Positions 45,381-56,455 of a stretch of 64,000 nucleotides of DNA are shown one piece after another. The DNA comes from Anaspis maculata (Eukaryota > Arthropoda > Insecta > Coleoptera > Scraptiidae), in the NCBI GenBank assembly GCA_949128115.1, contig OX421967.1, forward strand, positions 25,250,635 to 25,314,634. The letters are read 5' to 3'. Made by a program: the position numbers and the translations under genes. The notes beneath the pieces are model-generated. The model searched no databases. It was given only the letters and a program-made list of their open reading frames with translations, and had not been told where the DNA came from. Each line of letters starts with the position of its first letter. The first letter of the stretch is position 1.

Positions 45381-46560
45381 TAAATAGTTTGATGTGTGCA
45401 TTTCAGGCACGTTTCAATGCCATCGGTATCAATCATTTGTCAGCCTTTGTGAATCGTGCTGTTGATTTTTGCTTCCTTACCAATTATAGTCTATTGTGAT
45501 GGTAATGGAGAGGTAATTCAGAGAATCAAGTTCAAGAGAAATGGTACAGGCAAGTGCAAGCGCGCCAGCTGTTGATTAATAATAGTTATCCATTGGTAAG
45601 AGTTGTTTTGTAAAACCATGGTACATGCTGCTTACGTATAAATTCACGAAATGGCTTAACTGGAAAAAATTATAAGTATGAACTTTGTAATGTCAGACAA
45701 CTGGACCAAAAGCTCCACATACTCGTGTTTCGCCCTTTTTTCGCCTGCTCATCAATGCAGACGCATAATAAAAAATGCATAAAACAAAAGCAAACATCTA
45801 TATAAAACCAAATTTTGGCTTTGTTCTTTTTACCATGGGTGGTATATTCTACTCATTTTTAATTTTTCATGATGAACAAAGCTAAAAACTGTAAATATTG
45901 AGTAATATATTGACACTTTATGAAATAATCAACAACACAGATGTAAAAAATTGTAAATGCTATAATAGGTAGTAGTGTTTAAGTTTATGTATTTTTGTAA
46001 AAAAGATTGAGTACGTAATAAAAAAAATGCAACCATATATTTTATTTCGCATCATTGTTTATTTTCCACATAAACCTCTAAATATAACTAACATCATAGA
46101 AAAACAATCAATTTACTTTATAGTAAAAAATTTGATTATAACAATTTGATTTGGAATGACATCTAGGAAGCATACAAAAATTTTACTAGGTGGTAAAGAA
46201 AAGACCAATCACGAGCTTCCCACATTATCTTGTTAAATCAAGGTCAGCGTAGTTTTAAAATGCTAATCTAGTACGGTATGGCTTCTTCAAAATGCCAGGT
46301 CGGTAAGAACTTCGGACTTGGCGCGCTTAGAGTAGCTGTCATTGAAAACCGATGAAAGCACGTCGAATTGTGGGAACTTGGTTGAAGTAAACACATCCAA
46401 TGCAGATCTGCTAATAATGTCCATACACAATCGCTACTACAGTAGGGCTAGAAAAGCAAAATGATCCTTGCATGATACTTTAATCCTCTTGATGGGATTG
46501 CATCTTCTCTGAAAGATCGTAAACAGTACGTCTCACTCCACTGCAGTGATAGTAGTGGTG
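45381..46560. other. intergenic AT-rich sequence
   Basis: Low-complexity AT-rich DNA with nothing recognisable. Confidence 0.5.
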
Positions 46561-46589
46561 ATGAAAAGTTCAGTTCTGGCATGAGAAAT

Positions 46590-46800
46590 GTTTGTATCGG
46601 CGTATAGGTGTACCACAGGGATCAATCCTTGGTCCTATTCTTTTTTTGATTTACATTGATGGCATTGTTAATATGACGAATCCAGCTTTGTGGACACTGT
46701 AAGCTGACGATACTTCACTATTGGTATCGAGGGGGAGTGAGACGAAGTTGAAACATCATGTAACGATCTTCTTGATTTATCACACATTCAATTTTCGATC
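46590..46800 (+). pseudogene. non-LTR reverse transcriptase palm fragment
   Basis: The plus strand encodes GVPQGSILGPILFLIYIDGI and NMTNPALWTL, then a stop followed by ADDTSLLV. The aromatic residue of the catalytic box has become a stop codon. Flanking sequence is shifted out of frame. It is a short dead LINE fragment. From 46800 to 47257 nothing further is recognised. Confidence 0.7.
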
Positions 46801-47257
46801 AAACAAAAACCAAAACCAGCGGTAAAAATCTGGCATTAGTGTTGTAAATGAATCTTAGCTGTCGTGCTTTGTGCCGGCAAAATATCACAGTCTGTGCTAC
46901 GGCCCAAGCTTATTGCGCCTCTAGCGTTTTTGGCTGGCTACAAAAAGCATCGATTGTGAGACTGGCAATAGAAAAAAAATCGTGGGATTACCCTCTTGGA
47001 ATGAAGCTCGTAATTGGTATATGTAAGCTTGCAGCGCAAAACTGGTGACATAAAGCACTGCTAATCAAAAACGATAGGTACCTATTGGCAGTTATCTCGT
47101 GTGTATATTGCAAATTCCATTGGCTTTCACTCTCATAGTAAGGCAAACATGGCCGTTACAATCTCAGGCGGACCTACCTCACCAACTGTTGTTGTATTAA
47201 TAAAATCGAAGCAAAAACGTTGCCCTGGATTCTTAAAAAAGTACAAAAGTAAAAATA

Positions 47258-47508
47258 TTACAGGTGCAGAGTGTTCAGTAATTGCTTGCTGGTGGTGACG
47301 ATCAACTTGTGGATTTGATTGGCGTGCTTGACTTCCTTGCAAATCACTATATACGGCTGGTAGTCCTGGATTTCGTTCAGAATTTCGGATTCCGAACCGA
47401 ATTCGTCGCAGTCTTCGTCGCGGGACTCGGGCGAGCTACTTATTCGTTCCGGAAAGACCTGGATGAGATGCTCCAGCTTCATGGTGGTTGCCAAATATTT
47501 CAGAGTGT
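47258..47508 (-). CDS. HPS3: HPS3 (BLOC-2 subunit), exon 7, C-terminus
   Basis: The exon follows TTTTCTAG in phase 1 and encodes residues about 1085-1167. It starts TLKYLATTMKLEHLIQVFPE, homologous to the C-terminal block of vertebrate HPS3, and ends NTLHL with stop TAA (complement of 47258-47260). An acidic stretch (SSPESRDEDCDEFGSESE) is inserted before the final helix. Vertebrate HPS3 ends in a dileucine-rich or ER-type tail; that is not evident here. Confidence 0.88.
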
Positions 47509-47621
47509 CTAGAAAAAAATGAACAGTATACAAACTAGTCACCCATCCGAGGTGCTAATCCGTGCAGCGTTACGTAACTCGAAACATATCAATCTCCCTG
47601 TGAAAGCTTCTTTGCGCTCAC

Positions 47622-48727
47622 CTTTTAGAATCTTTTTGTAGAAGAAACAGACGCGTTTGAGCTTCTCATCGTGGCTCAACCTCAGAATGCGTCTCTGTAT
47701 GGTCGCTATCATGAACTTCCATTCGTCGTTCTTGGTGAACCTATCTTTGCCGAACTGGACCAGGCACTGCGGGCATTCGTCGATCAACAGCAAAACCGCA
47801 TCATTCGTCCCCATCGTGATGATCTGCAGGCTCAGAGCTCCCCGGATGTTTTGGTTCATCTGAAGGAAAGCCGTGACTTCCCCGACGGTGTGCTTCGAAG
47901 GTAATTGACTGACCAGCAGGGCCTGAAGCTTCTTCAATACGAAGTCCGCTTCTTCGTTCGGCGCGTGCGCTTCTTTCGGTGTGTAATTCTCAAGGCATGT
48001 TTCGTACAATTTCGATGTGAATTCCACTTGAAACGGTGGCATGCGATTCAAATAGTCGTGTCGGTACTTGCAGAACAAGTACGGTTCCTCTTTCGGCTCG
48101 TTCCTGTCCTCGAAGTAAGGTTTGTCTTGCTTTTCGTCCTCGTCGCCCATGATTTCCTTTTCTATCTTGCTGAAGCTCGTCTTCATCTGTTCTTTCTTTT
48201 CGCTTTCGGCTTTCATCTCGAATATCTGCAGCTGCGATAGGTAGGAGCGTACCAGCAGCTTGATGGCGTCGTTCATGCCCCTGTCGAATACGATTTTGCT
48301 GAGGTCTTCTCCGCAGCGTGCTCGCTTCAAGTATTGCATGAAGTACAGCTCCAGCGTTCTCTGCAAGACTGAATTTGAACTGTCACCGTCGCTGCCGATG
48401 CTCGACGGCAAATATTCCAGAAATATTTTCAGCACGGATTTCAAGCTGATGAATCGCTTTGTGACGATCAAGGTCACCAGGAGCTCGGCGAACATGGCAG
48501 GGTGCAGTGTCGAGATGGCCACAGCCAATTCGGAAAACGTCGATATATTTTTCGAGGTGTTTTGGAAATTCTTGGTGTTTTCGAAGAGGAGTTCTCTGTT
48601 CTCCACCAAGAGTTCTTGCAAGTTTTCTTTCGAAATTTTGTCGAGGTATTCACGGGCTAATTTCGGCTTGCATTTCTGGATGTAAAGCAGAGCCAGCGCC
48701 AAATAGCGTTCGCCGGATTCTGATGTT
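47622..48727 (-). CDS. HPS3: HPS3 (BLOC-2 subunit), exon 6, large C-terminal helical region
   Basis: This is the largest C-terminal exon (1106 nt, residues about 716-1085). It lies between TATTTTCCAG and a GTGAGC donor, with phases matching exons 5 and 7. It begins TSESGERYLALALLYIQK and continues as alpha-helical repeat sequence, as expected for the C-terminal solenoid of HPS3. A lysine- and glutamate-rich insert around KMKAESEKKEQMKTSFSK and MGDEDEKQDKPYFED makes the protein longer than the roughly 1000 residues of the human homologue. The plus-strand frames across this exon are shadows. Confidence 0.9.
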
Positions 48728-49039
48728 CTGGAAAATAGAATTTTTCCGAGTTGAGACAAGGCATAATCGACTCGTCCTATGAATAATGACTCGCGAAAAA
48801 TATCTTCGGAAATGCATTAGGTACATGGCAACTAAGAAGGCAGATCTGGAGCTTTTGCAAGGTTTTCTACCGAAAGAAACTCAAATTCTTTTGAAGAGCA
48901 GCTGTGTCAGCCTTTAGAACTTGTAAAGATCGTGAGCCCTCAAGAGCCTGGAGGTTCACTCTTTATTAATTCTCGTCTAGCTTAATTGAAACGCGGCTTG
49001 CTAGCTAGCCCCGACTTTAGCTTGAATGAGAAGAAGACG

Positions 49040-49190
49040 CTGAGAACAACCGGCAAAGAAAGATCAGAACCAGATTATGAAGAACAAGAAAAAGAAAACA
49101 CAGCCGAGTACATAAAGCGAAAAAAGTTAGAACCAGAGTACAGTGAACAAAAAATAGAAAAAACGGCCGAGTACATAAAGGGAAGATGAT
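49040..49190 (+). repeat. two-fold ~65-bp purine-rich repeat
   Basis: GAACCAGA(T/G)TA(T/C)GAAGAACAA with ACGGCCGAGTACATAAAG-like endings occurs twice (about 49068-49124 and 49128-49190). It is intronic for HPS3. The Glu/Lys frame is a composition effect. Confidence 0.5.
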
Positions 49191-49939
49191 CAGAACAAAA
49201 GTATGGAAAAATTCAGAGAAAGAAGAATTCTGAAGCCAAACAACTTCAGCGAGAAGAAAAGGACTATTAGAAATAAGAGAGATTGAGCGTTTTGTAAAAC
49301 AAAAAGAACAAAATTGACATTGACATTCTTTCAAAAAGACAACAACTGTTCGATTGGGTTGGTCCAACCCTAAATCCATCATTCAACTTAGTTTCATCGC
49401 TCGGTCGATTGTTGATCGGTCGCTTCACTTGAAATTTTCACTTCTCATCATTTTGTTCGATATGTACTCAACACAGACTAGTTTTCAACATTGATAATTG
49501 TGGTAATGATAAGTTTTTGCAAGTGATTGGAAACCAGTGACGTGGAAAAAAGGGGAGGATAATTCTGACTTTTTGAAGGAGCAATATAATAGGTATAGGT
49601 ACCGTCTTCAGAAATACATTAAGCACAAGGCAACTGAGAAGTCAGTTCTGGAGCTTTTGCAAAGTTTTCTACCAAAATAAACTCAAATCCTTTTGAAGAA
49701 CAGCTGTGTCAGCCTTTAAAACTTATAAAAAATCTTCTGGCACGAAAAACAGCCTTGAACAGTCGTATAGTATTATAAAATGGTAGCAGCGGTGGGATAC
49801 AACTAAATATTATGCATCTTCACGCAACAGGAACCCCTTGGAGTTTGGAGCCCAAACCTGTTTGAAGCTTTCGAACGAGTCAAGCTTCTGTTCTAATGGA
49901 TTTGAAAGTCCACAAAAATGGATTTCAAAACTAGATACC

Positions 49940-50265
49940 GAGGAGCTTGTGGTGTGGTGGTCAGCGCGTTCGACTACTACTCCAGGGGTCGTGGGTTCGA
50001 GTTCCACAGTGGGCGCTCGGACTTTCGTCCCCAAAACAAGCTCTTCGATTTAGTTGGAATGCTTAGTGAATGCAAGAATGCCGTGTGTCGCATAGCACGT
50101 GAAATACATACGATGGTGCCGACCCCATGCGATGTTGGTGGTTGTTAAAAATCCCTACCCTGTGTTGGAACACACAGGGGTTCGGCAAAATTGACGGTAT
50201 AGTAGAGGAAAGCATTCACCGGCGTCGGTGTTAGGCCTTGTTGCGGAAATAGGCCGACGTTGAAT
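49940..50265 (+). mobile_element. tRNA-derived SINE, copy 2
   Basis: The head GGTGTGGTGGTCAGCGCGTT (A-box) and GTGGGTTCGAGTTCC (B-box, 49994-50005) are spaced as in a tRNA gene. They are followed by a body ending CACCGGCGTCGGTGTTAGGC and TTGTTGCGG. It matches the minus-strand copy at 13006-13326. It lies in HPS3 intron 5 on the opposite strand to the gene. Confidence 0.8.
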
Positions 50266-50341
50266 AAGGAATGATAATTTAAAAAAAAGTAGATACTGCC
50301 TCTGAATGGGATGACATTTTGTTGTAGATAGAATGACTTAC

Positions 50342-50683
50342 TCGGAGTTTTCCTGCAGAATGGCGATGAGACGGTCGGTGGAGTACTCGCGCAGAATCCC
50401 ACTTTTCAATATGATCCCTGGCAAATCGTCATTGCCGTGCTTCTTCAGCACGTCCAGTATGGTTTCGGAAAAATTCTCCTTGGTGCTGGTGAACAGCCTG
50501 TCGGATTGCCAGCTGGTCTTCACTTCCAGCAGGACAGTCTTCAGGTAATGCATCAGACCTTTGGAAAACTGCAAGTTAGCCTGTTCTTGCACTTTCTTCA
50601 CCCGTTTCATGACATCGGGTGCGCTGATGCCCGCCATTCTGTAGTAGGGTACTGCCAGGCTGTAGTCGCTTTGTGCCTGACAC
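50342..50683 (-). CDS. HPS3: HPS3 (BLOC-2 subunit), exon 5
   Basis: Flanked by TTTAATTTCAG and GTAAGTC, phase 2 at both ends. It encodes residues about 602-716. It begins CQAQSDYSLAVPYYRMAGIS and continues MKRVKKVQEQANLQFSKGLM, corresponding to the human region with PYYKMSGLS. It is mostly helical. Confidence 0.9.
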
Positions 50684-51253
50684 CTGAAATTAAATCGAAC
50701 AAAATCAACTTAGATTCACACTGCAACAATAACTTTGATACTGTGCACTCCACTAACTATAGTACTGCAAACTCCGTACTTCCTAGTTAATGGTATAGCC
50801 GGTCAGTAATACACGTTTCCAGTTATTAAAGGAGATAGAAGATCTGCCTCTGGTATTATGCAATCAGTAATACATATCGACAATCTATTTCTATTTTTGC
50901 TGTCAAGCAAAAATTTGAGAAAAGTCTCCTCATATTCGAAAAAAGTACCTGCATGTGTGCTTATTCGAGGATGTGTCTACGTACAATAGTCCAATTGGGT
51001 CTTGGTGCAGTTTATCCCAAGTGCTTATGCAACCAACAAAACATAACAATCATCTATTTTCAGTGCTGGCGTCTATTCAGTGACGTTATGATTATAGAGA
51101 CAATTTTTATTGGAAACGTGTATTCTCACTTCCACTTGGACCAGTAGGCGTTTTACTCAGTTGTCTGACCAATATCAAAGCTTCATAAATAAGATCACCA
51201 AACGCTACAAAGATTTGGCACAAAAAATATTGAGAGTGCGGCTCTTCACTTAC

Positions 51254-51538
51254 ATGATGTGATGGTCGGCCAAGAGCGCGCAGGATGTGCGATATGTGTC
51301 GATGACGTCGTCATTGTTGAATTTTTCAGGTACTATGAGTTTCACGTTGTCGTCCGTGTTGGTCCACTTTTTCAGAATCAGCGCCATCCTGAGGATGATG
51401 TGGGCTTCGCTCATCAAATGGCAGTAGGTTTGTGCTGAAGAGAATCGATGGACGTTGGCCACGATCGAAATGTCATTGAAGACGGTCTTCGGTGTGGGCA
51501 GCTCCAAGTTGTACAAAGTCCAGTAAGAAGCGTTAGAA
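51254..51538 (-). CDS. HPS3: HPS3 (BLOC-2 subunit), exon 4
   Basis: It begins in phase 2 after CTTCTTCTAG and ends before GTAAGTG. It encodes SNASYWTLYNLELPTPKTVF, DISIVANVHRFSSAQTYC and HLMSEAHIILRMAL, residues about 507-602. The HLMSEAHIILR block matches HLLSEAHLLVR of vertebrate HPS3 and is one of the strongest identifiers of the gene. Confidence 0.93.
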
Positions 51539-51637
51539 CTAGAAGAGGCTTGTGTTATTCTTCAATAATTGGTGCTTAAAAACTTGAATGGGGGCAAGAC
51601 CGAAACGCTGGGTTCTGAACAATATGAAGAAGTTTAC

Positions 51638-51783
51638 CTGCTGTTCGAGCTGACGGAATGCGTGGGAGACGTGTCAGAACTGGCGAACAAGATCAAGTTG
51701 TTTTCAGACAGCAGGATGTGCTCGACGCCCAAGAAAGGTCTCAGGCCCACCAGGCATACCGAATCGCTAATCGGAGGGCATGT
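51638..51783 (-). CDS. HPS3: HPS3 (BLOC-2 subunit), exon 3
   Basis: A 146-nt exon after CTTTTTCCAG in phase 0, ending before GTAAAC. It encodes TCPPISDSVCLVGLRPFLGV and EHILLSENNLILFASSDTSP, residues 459-507. CPPxSxxVC is conserved in HPS3. It joins directly in frame to exon 2 at 56456, so the 4.7-kb intron between them, with its transposon palindrome, needs no extra exon. Confidence 0.92.
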
Positions 51784-52464
51784 CTGGAAAAAGACAAAAT
51801 TTAATCATAAAGGCAATCAGACACAGAAAGCGCTCGTAAAGCTACTTTAGTTGACTAAGCCAAAAAATCGACTTTGGGGAATAATGACGAAGCTAAATTC
51901 GATCCTGGCCTTTAGCAGATTCTGTTTTCGATTTTTCTTCACCCACGGGCAATTTTCTTTTCATTCTGTGTGCACATTGACTTCGTCAGGTCACTAACTT
52001 AGAGTCGTTTTGCTACAACGGAGAATTGGAGAATTAGCCGCTCCCATGTGCACTCATGTTAGTCTAGCTCTCGTATACAGGATGTCAAATTCAAAACTTA
52101 CAATTGCCTGTAAGTCTGAAACAAAAGCAGATATCAAAAATCGCCCAAAACCGTCTCGACAGAACGGAGGGGGAACCATAATAGTGGAGCAGTGACTCAC
52201 ACCCACCCAGTGTCTGAACCCCAGCCCCCTCCACTAATTTGTTTCAAATGGAGACCCCCCACTTGTGATACATCATTGGAAAGCCCTTGAAAAATGCTTT
52301 CTAGTGGTACCAATTATTCCATCTTTTGTTTGGGTAGTTTTCAATTAATGCGAAAAAAACTGTCTAATGTATTTATATTGATTTAAATGAATTCACTCCA
52401 CAATAATCAAATTTTAACTACTTCAAACTAAAAAAAAAAACGAATGTTCACAATAAGTGTTCAA

Positions 52465-52745
52465 AATGATTGCTGTTGTTTTTAAGGCAATAATAAAGCC
52501 TGTTCTCGAATTCTTATCGAACGTTTTCGAAGGTTTCTCTTGAAAATTTGCGACATTCTTCGGTAATTCTACGACGCAGTTTTTCAATCGACTCCGGCTC
52601 AATTATGAAAACAACAGACTTCAAGTGATCCCGCGGAAAGAAGGCTGGAGGGAACAAGTCCGGTGATCTGGGAGGCCTTTCACTCGCTCCTCTTCTGCCA
52701 ATCCACCGATCTGTATAATGAACACCTGACCATTGACTAACTAGA
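52465..52745 (-). pseudogene. IS630-Tc1-mariner type transposase, C-terminal fragment (left arm)
   Basis: On the minus strand the sequence encodes DRWIGRRGASERPPRSPDL, then HLKSVVF, IEKLRRRITEECRKFSRETF and FENRLYYCLKNNSNHFEHLL followed by a stop. This is the C-terminal half of an insect DDE_3-type transposase, including the RSPDLTPxDFFLWGHLK-type motif, here altered to RSPDLFPPAFFPRDHLK. The catalytic aspartates upstream are absent. It reads towards the left terminus of the 52078-56072 element. Confidence 0.8.
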
Positions 52746-52839
52746 CATAAAAATGTTACAGAGATTTTCTTATGACACTACTAAATTCCTTTTGGCGCCT
52801 CCACCAAATTTGCCTGCAGTAGATGGCAATGTTCCACCA

Positions 52840-54615
52840 TTTTTAGCGCATTTTCCATCTTGATGAAAATCGCTATTGCAACCGCTTTGTCCGTCCGTCC
52901 GTCCGTCCGTCCGTCCGTCCGTCCGTTCCTCGAACTCCTCCCAAACTAGACGACCTAGCTTACTAATTTTTTCGCTGTTACATAGCTGCCACTCCCAAAG
53001 GAGGGCTAGGCTATATTGGATGTCTATATTGCGCCGCCAACATAAAGAAAACCGCCCCCGATAAACTTGAAATAACATGATATTGCAATTTCTCCCAGAC
53101 CTACTGTTCTGGTGTTCTCATTTTATGAATAATACATAGTTGCCACTTATAAACGTAAGCCAAGAAACATTCCGTCTTCCATATGCGCCGCCGACATGAA
53201 AAAACTGCTAAAAACCGCCCCCAATCACTTTAAAATGAAAAACATAAACCCGAAGACATAGCGATCTAATTCTTTCGGTATATAAATAGCTGACTAAAAA
53301 TGGGGAAGGATAGGCTACTTTTGATATGGCGCCGCCCCCAGCTTCCGCCCCCAAAAGAAAAAAAGTGCAACTTTCAACAATTTTCACTGATTCAGCTGAT
53401 AATGTTACCTCGAACATTTAGAAACTCTTGACTCAACTTGTGCAAGAATTTCTTTGCCAAACTCCGCCGCTCCCACACGCCGCCCCCAAAGTGAGAAATA
53501 AATGTAAAACATGAACCTGAAGACATAGCGATCTAATTCTTCCACTATATTGATAGCTGACTGAAATTGGAAAAAGATAGGCCACTTTTAATTAGCCGCC
53601 GCCTCCAGCTGCCGCCCCCAAACGAAAAAATGCAACTTTCACAATTTTCACTGATTGTCATATTTTCCTTACATTTAGAAATTAGAAACTCCCAACTCAA
53701 ACTGTGCAACAGTTACTTTGCCAAATGTTGCCGCCCCCACACGCTGCCCTCAAAGTGAGAGATCAATGAAAAACATAAACCCGAAAACATAACGATCTAA
53801 TTCTTTCGCTATACGGACAGCTAACTAAAAATGGGAAAGAATAGGCTACTTTTGATATAGCGCCGCCTCCAACTTCCACCCCCAAAAGAAAAAAAGTGCA
53901 ACTTTCAATAATTTCCACTGATTTGCATTTTAATGTTACCTCAAACATTCAGAAACTCCCAACTTTTTCAAGAATTTTTTTGCCAAACTCTGTCGCTCCC
54001 ACACGCCGCCCCCAAAGTAAGAGATAAATGTAAAACATAACCCTGAAGACATAGCGATCTAATTGTTTCGCTATATAGATGGCTGACTAAAAATGGGAAG
54101 AGATAGGCCACTTTTGATTAGTCGCCGCCTCCAGTTCCCGCCCCCAAACAAAAAAAATGCAACTTCCACAATTTTCACTGATTGTCATATTTCCTTGAAC
54201 ATTTAGAAACTCCTAACTCAAACTGTGCAACAGTTACTTTGCCGAATGCTGCCACCCCCCCACGCTGCCCTCAAAGTGAGAGATAAATGGAAAACATAAA
54301 CCCGAAGACATAGCGATATAATTCTTTCGCTAAATGGATAGCCGACTAAAAATGGGAAAGAATAGACTGCTGTTCATTAGTCGCCGCTCCCAGCTCCCGC
54401 CCTTAAACAAAAAAATATTGATAAGTGAAAGAATTTTCATTCAAATCTATTTCATCGGCAATTCTGATAACAAAATATCACAATGAGTTTCGTATGAAGA
54501 AAGTGGGCAAGGAATGGTGTTTCTCCTTCAACCAAATTTCTTCACGTTCACAATATGCCTCTTTGAGAAAATGCGCTACTGAGACTCACGCACGTGAAGG
54601 CATACTCACTTGTTT
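52840..54615 (+). mobile_element. Helentron/INE-like element, copy 3
   Basis: The left end TTTTAGCGCATTTTCC is followed by (GTCC)n at 52890-52925. The right end AAAATGCGCTACTGAGACTC with ACGCACGTGAAGGCATACTC and ACTTGTTTT is a diverged version of the copy-1 3' end. The middle is five units of about 262 bp, with GAAGACATAGCGATCTAATT at about 53252, 53519, 53783, 54044 and 54304. Each unit has a GCCGCCCCCAAA-type block. The unit length is close to the 270 bp of copy 1, although the unit sequence differs. Confidence 0.6.
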
Positions 54616-54938
54616 TAATTAGTGTTTGATGTCCCAGAAACCGATTGAGGCATAGCCCCATATATTTCTACTAAGCTGGACATCACCAGGCTATTCGATA
54701 CCTTCTGCCCCTAGATAATATCCACCATTTTGAAAAAGGGGCGCTATTCAAATCCTAAGGGACGAAAAGAAAAGCACTGCGGGTGAAATGGTTTATTTGG
54801 GTCTCAGTTGTAACCCTGCCAAGTGGTTTACCTTTATCATCATTTGCAACTTATATTCCCTATTTCGGTTGTATCACGTCCACTATACGTATTTCTTCAT
54901 TTTTAAACCAATGCCGCAAAAAACTAAGACCCAGTCCC

Positions 54939-55086
54939 AGTATTTCAGTTGGAATTGAACTTTCATTTAATTCGTTTAGTAAAACTTGGTTTTGTTACTG
55001 CGGAGACAATTGTTGCAACAATTTGAATCTATGGCAACTCAACCAATAGTTTTACTAAACGAAAGTTCAACTCCAACTGGAATACT
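54939..55086. mobile_element. 148-bp hairpin element
   Basis: AGTATTTCAGTTGGAATTGA is inverted as TCAACTCCAACTGGAATACT, and CGTTTAGTAAAACT has its complement AGTTTTACTAAACG inside. It lies within the HPS3 intron 2 composite. Confidence 0.7.
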
Positions 55087-55489
55087 AGGAATACTAGGTA
55101 ATACTACAACTCGCAGGCCTAATTCGTCCAGCGAGTTATCTCAAAGCTCCAAGCCTGGAGCGAATTTTTGTCCATAGCACTCTTGCGACGGAGAACGCCC
55201 TTTCCGACTCCACACTCGTAAGTGGTAATGAATTGATGATAAAAAATCGTAAGTCATTTGTAGATTGTGCCCACGAATACATCCGTTTTCAAACAAGGCC
55301 AGCTCCGTCTTCAAATTTGTTGTCAATGAAGCGACTTGGACATGCGGTCGCAATTTGATGAATTCATCGTGTTCGCCCAGTTTTTCTTTAAATGCACAAC
55401 ACTCGAGTTTATTTCGAATGAATGAAATGAAATAATATTATTACACAATAATGTGCACATTTGCACAAACAGATCGTCGACGAGCTTAA

Positions 55490-55640
55490 TCCCGAAAATC
55501 CCGGGACTGATTATTTTCGGGATCGGATTTGACCATTTTTTTAGGGATTTTCGGGGCCAAGAATCGTCCGGGATCCCGGGATTTCGGAATTCCGGAATTT
55601 CGGGATTCGGAATTTCGGGATTCCGGGATTGCACGCCCTA
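55490..55640 (-). repeat. hAT-like terminal repeat with GGGATTTCGG words
   Basis: On the minus strand it reads TAGGGCGTGCAATCCCGGAA followed by repeated ATCCCGAAAT/ATTCCG words up to CCCGAAAATCCC. Arrays of CCCGGAATCCCGAAAT next to a (C/T)AGGG start are common at the ends of insect hAT elements. A weak frame continues on this strand without a recognisable domain. Confidence 0.4.
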
Positions 55641-55689
55641 TTCCTAATAGTTCAGGTATCAAGAAATCAGGCAGACCTAGATTGAAACC

Positions 55690-55890
55690 CTAATTTGACC
55701 GAGGACTTCATTTCGAACAAGACAGAGCTCCACCTCACTATGTCTAGTTAGTCAATGGTTAGATGATCATTATACAGATCGGTGGATTGGCAGAAAAGGA
55801 CCCATTGAATCGCCTCCCAAATCACCGGACTTGACTCCTCCCTCCTCCAGACTTCTTTCTGTGGGATCACTTGAAGTCTGTTGTTTTACC
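55690..55890 (+). pseudogene. IS630-Tc1-mariner type transposase fragment (right arm)
   Basis: On the plus strand the frame gives QDRAPPHYV, then after a stop DRWIGRKGPIESPPKSPDLT. It is then interrupted before the C-terminal segment that the left arm keeps. QDGAPPHY and RWIGRRGPIEWPPRSPDL are the standard blocks of this transposase. It reads towards the right terminus, mirroring the left-arm copy. Confidence 0.8.
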
Positions 55891-56455
55891 CAAACAAAAT
55901 ATGAAATAATTGGTACCAGTGGAGAGTATTTTTCAAGGGCTTTCCAATGATGTATCACAAAGGGGGGGTTGCTTTTTGAAAAAATTAGTGGAGGGGGCTG
56001 GGGCTCAGACACTGGGTGAGTCACTGACTCCACTATTATGGTTCCCCCTCCCCCTTTGAATTTGACACCCTGTACGTGCCAAGAGGTCGGCGATAGGCTG
56101 GCGCGTGAAGAGGCACAGCTGGGACTTGCTAAGAGAACAAATGCAGTAATCTTCACCAAGGGTTTCAAAAATATGGTAAGTGGTATCTAAGGTGTTCGGA
56201 GGACCTTGCTATCTGGTGAGAACGGCTAGTAGCAAAAGCATAGTCTCATCTGCTTAGCCAGCATTGCACCAGCATTATTTATGTCAGCATGTCGTACGTA
56301 CAACGTTCGACATCCTATACAATCCTATTTTTTGGCTCAGAGGCCACCTTGTTCGAAGTTTCAAACTAGGCCAAACTAGACTGAATTAAACTGGTCCAGG
56401 CAAAGAATTGGTCAAGGCAAAAAAAAAAACGCTGCGCTCGGTTATAAGTACTCAC

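Larger units (their letters stand above)
48728..50341 (-). other. HPS3 intron 5
   Basis: A 1.6-kb intron. It holds a duplicated segment (about 48820-48920 and 49615-49720 share GAGCTTTTGCAAGGTTTTCT and CAGCTGTGTCAGCCTTTA) with an A/G-rich Glu/Lys repeat between them (49040-49190), and the SINE at 49940. Confidence 0.75.
52078..56072. mobile_element. 4-kb inverted-repeat element with outward transposase fragments (HPS3 intron 2)
   Basis: The ends CAGGATGTCAAATTC and GAATTTGACACCCTG are inverted and flanked by TA (52076-52077 and 56073-56074). Both arms contain GGGGAACCATAATAGTGGAG, a TGATACATCATTGGAAAG word, a TTACCCAAACAAAA word and a piece of a mariner-type transposase, each reading outward. 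The arms therefore derive from the 3' part of one DNA transposon in inverted duplication. The left arm is more complete. The centre is filled by other elements (INE-like copy 3, a 148-bp hairpin and a hAT-like end). The whole element sits in intron 2 of HPS3. Confidence 0.75.

Noticed and set aside
56085..56168. Possible extra HPS3 exon (minus frame reading FETLGEDYCICSLSK)
   Set aside because: Exons at 56456 and 51783 already join in frame across a conserved region. No clear splice pair surrounds this stretch and one side runs into the transposon terminus.
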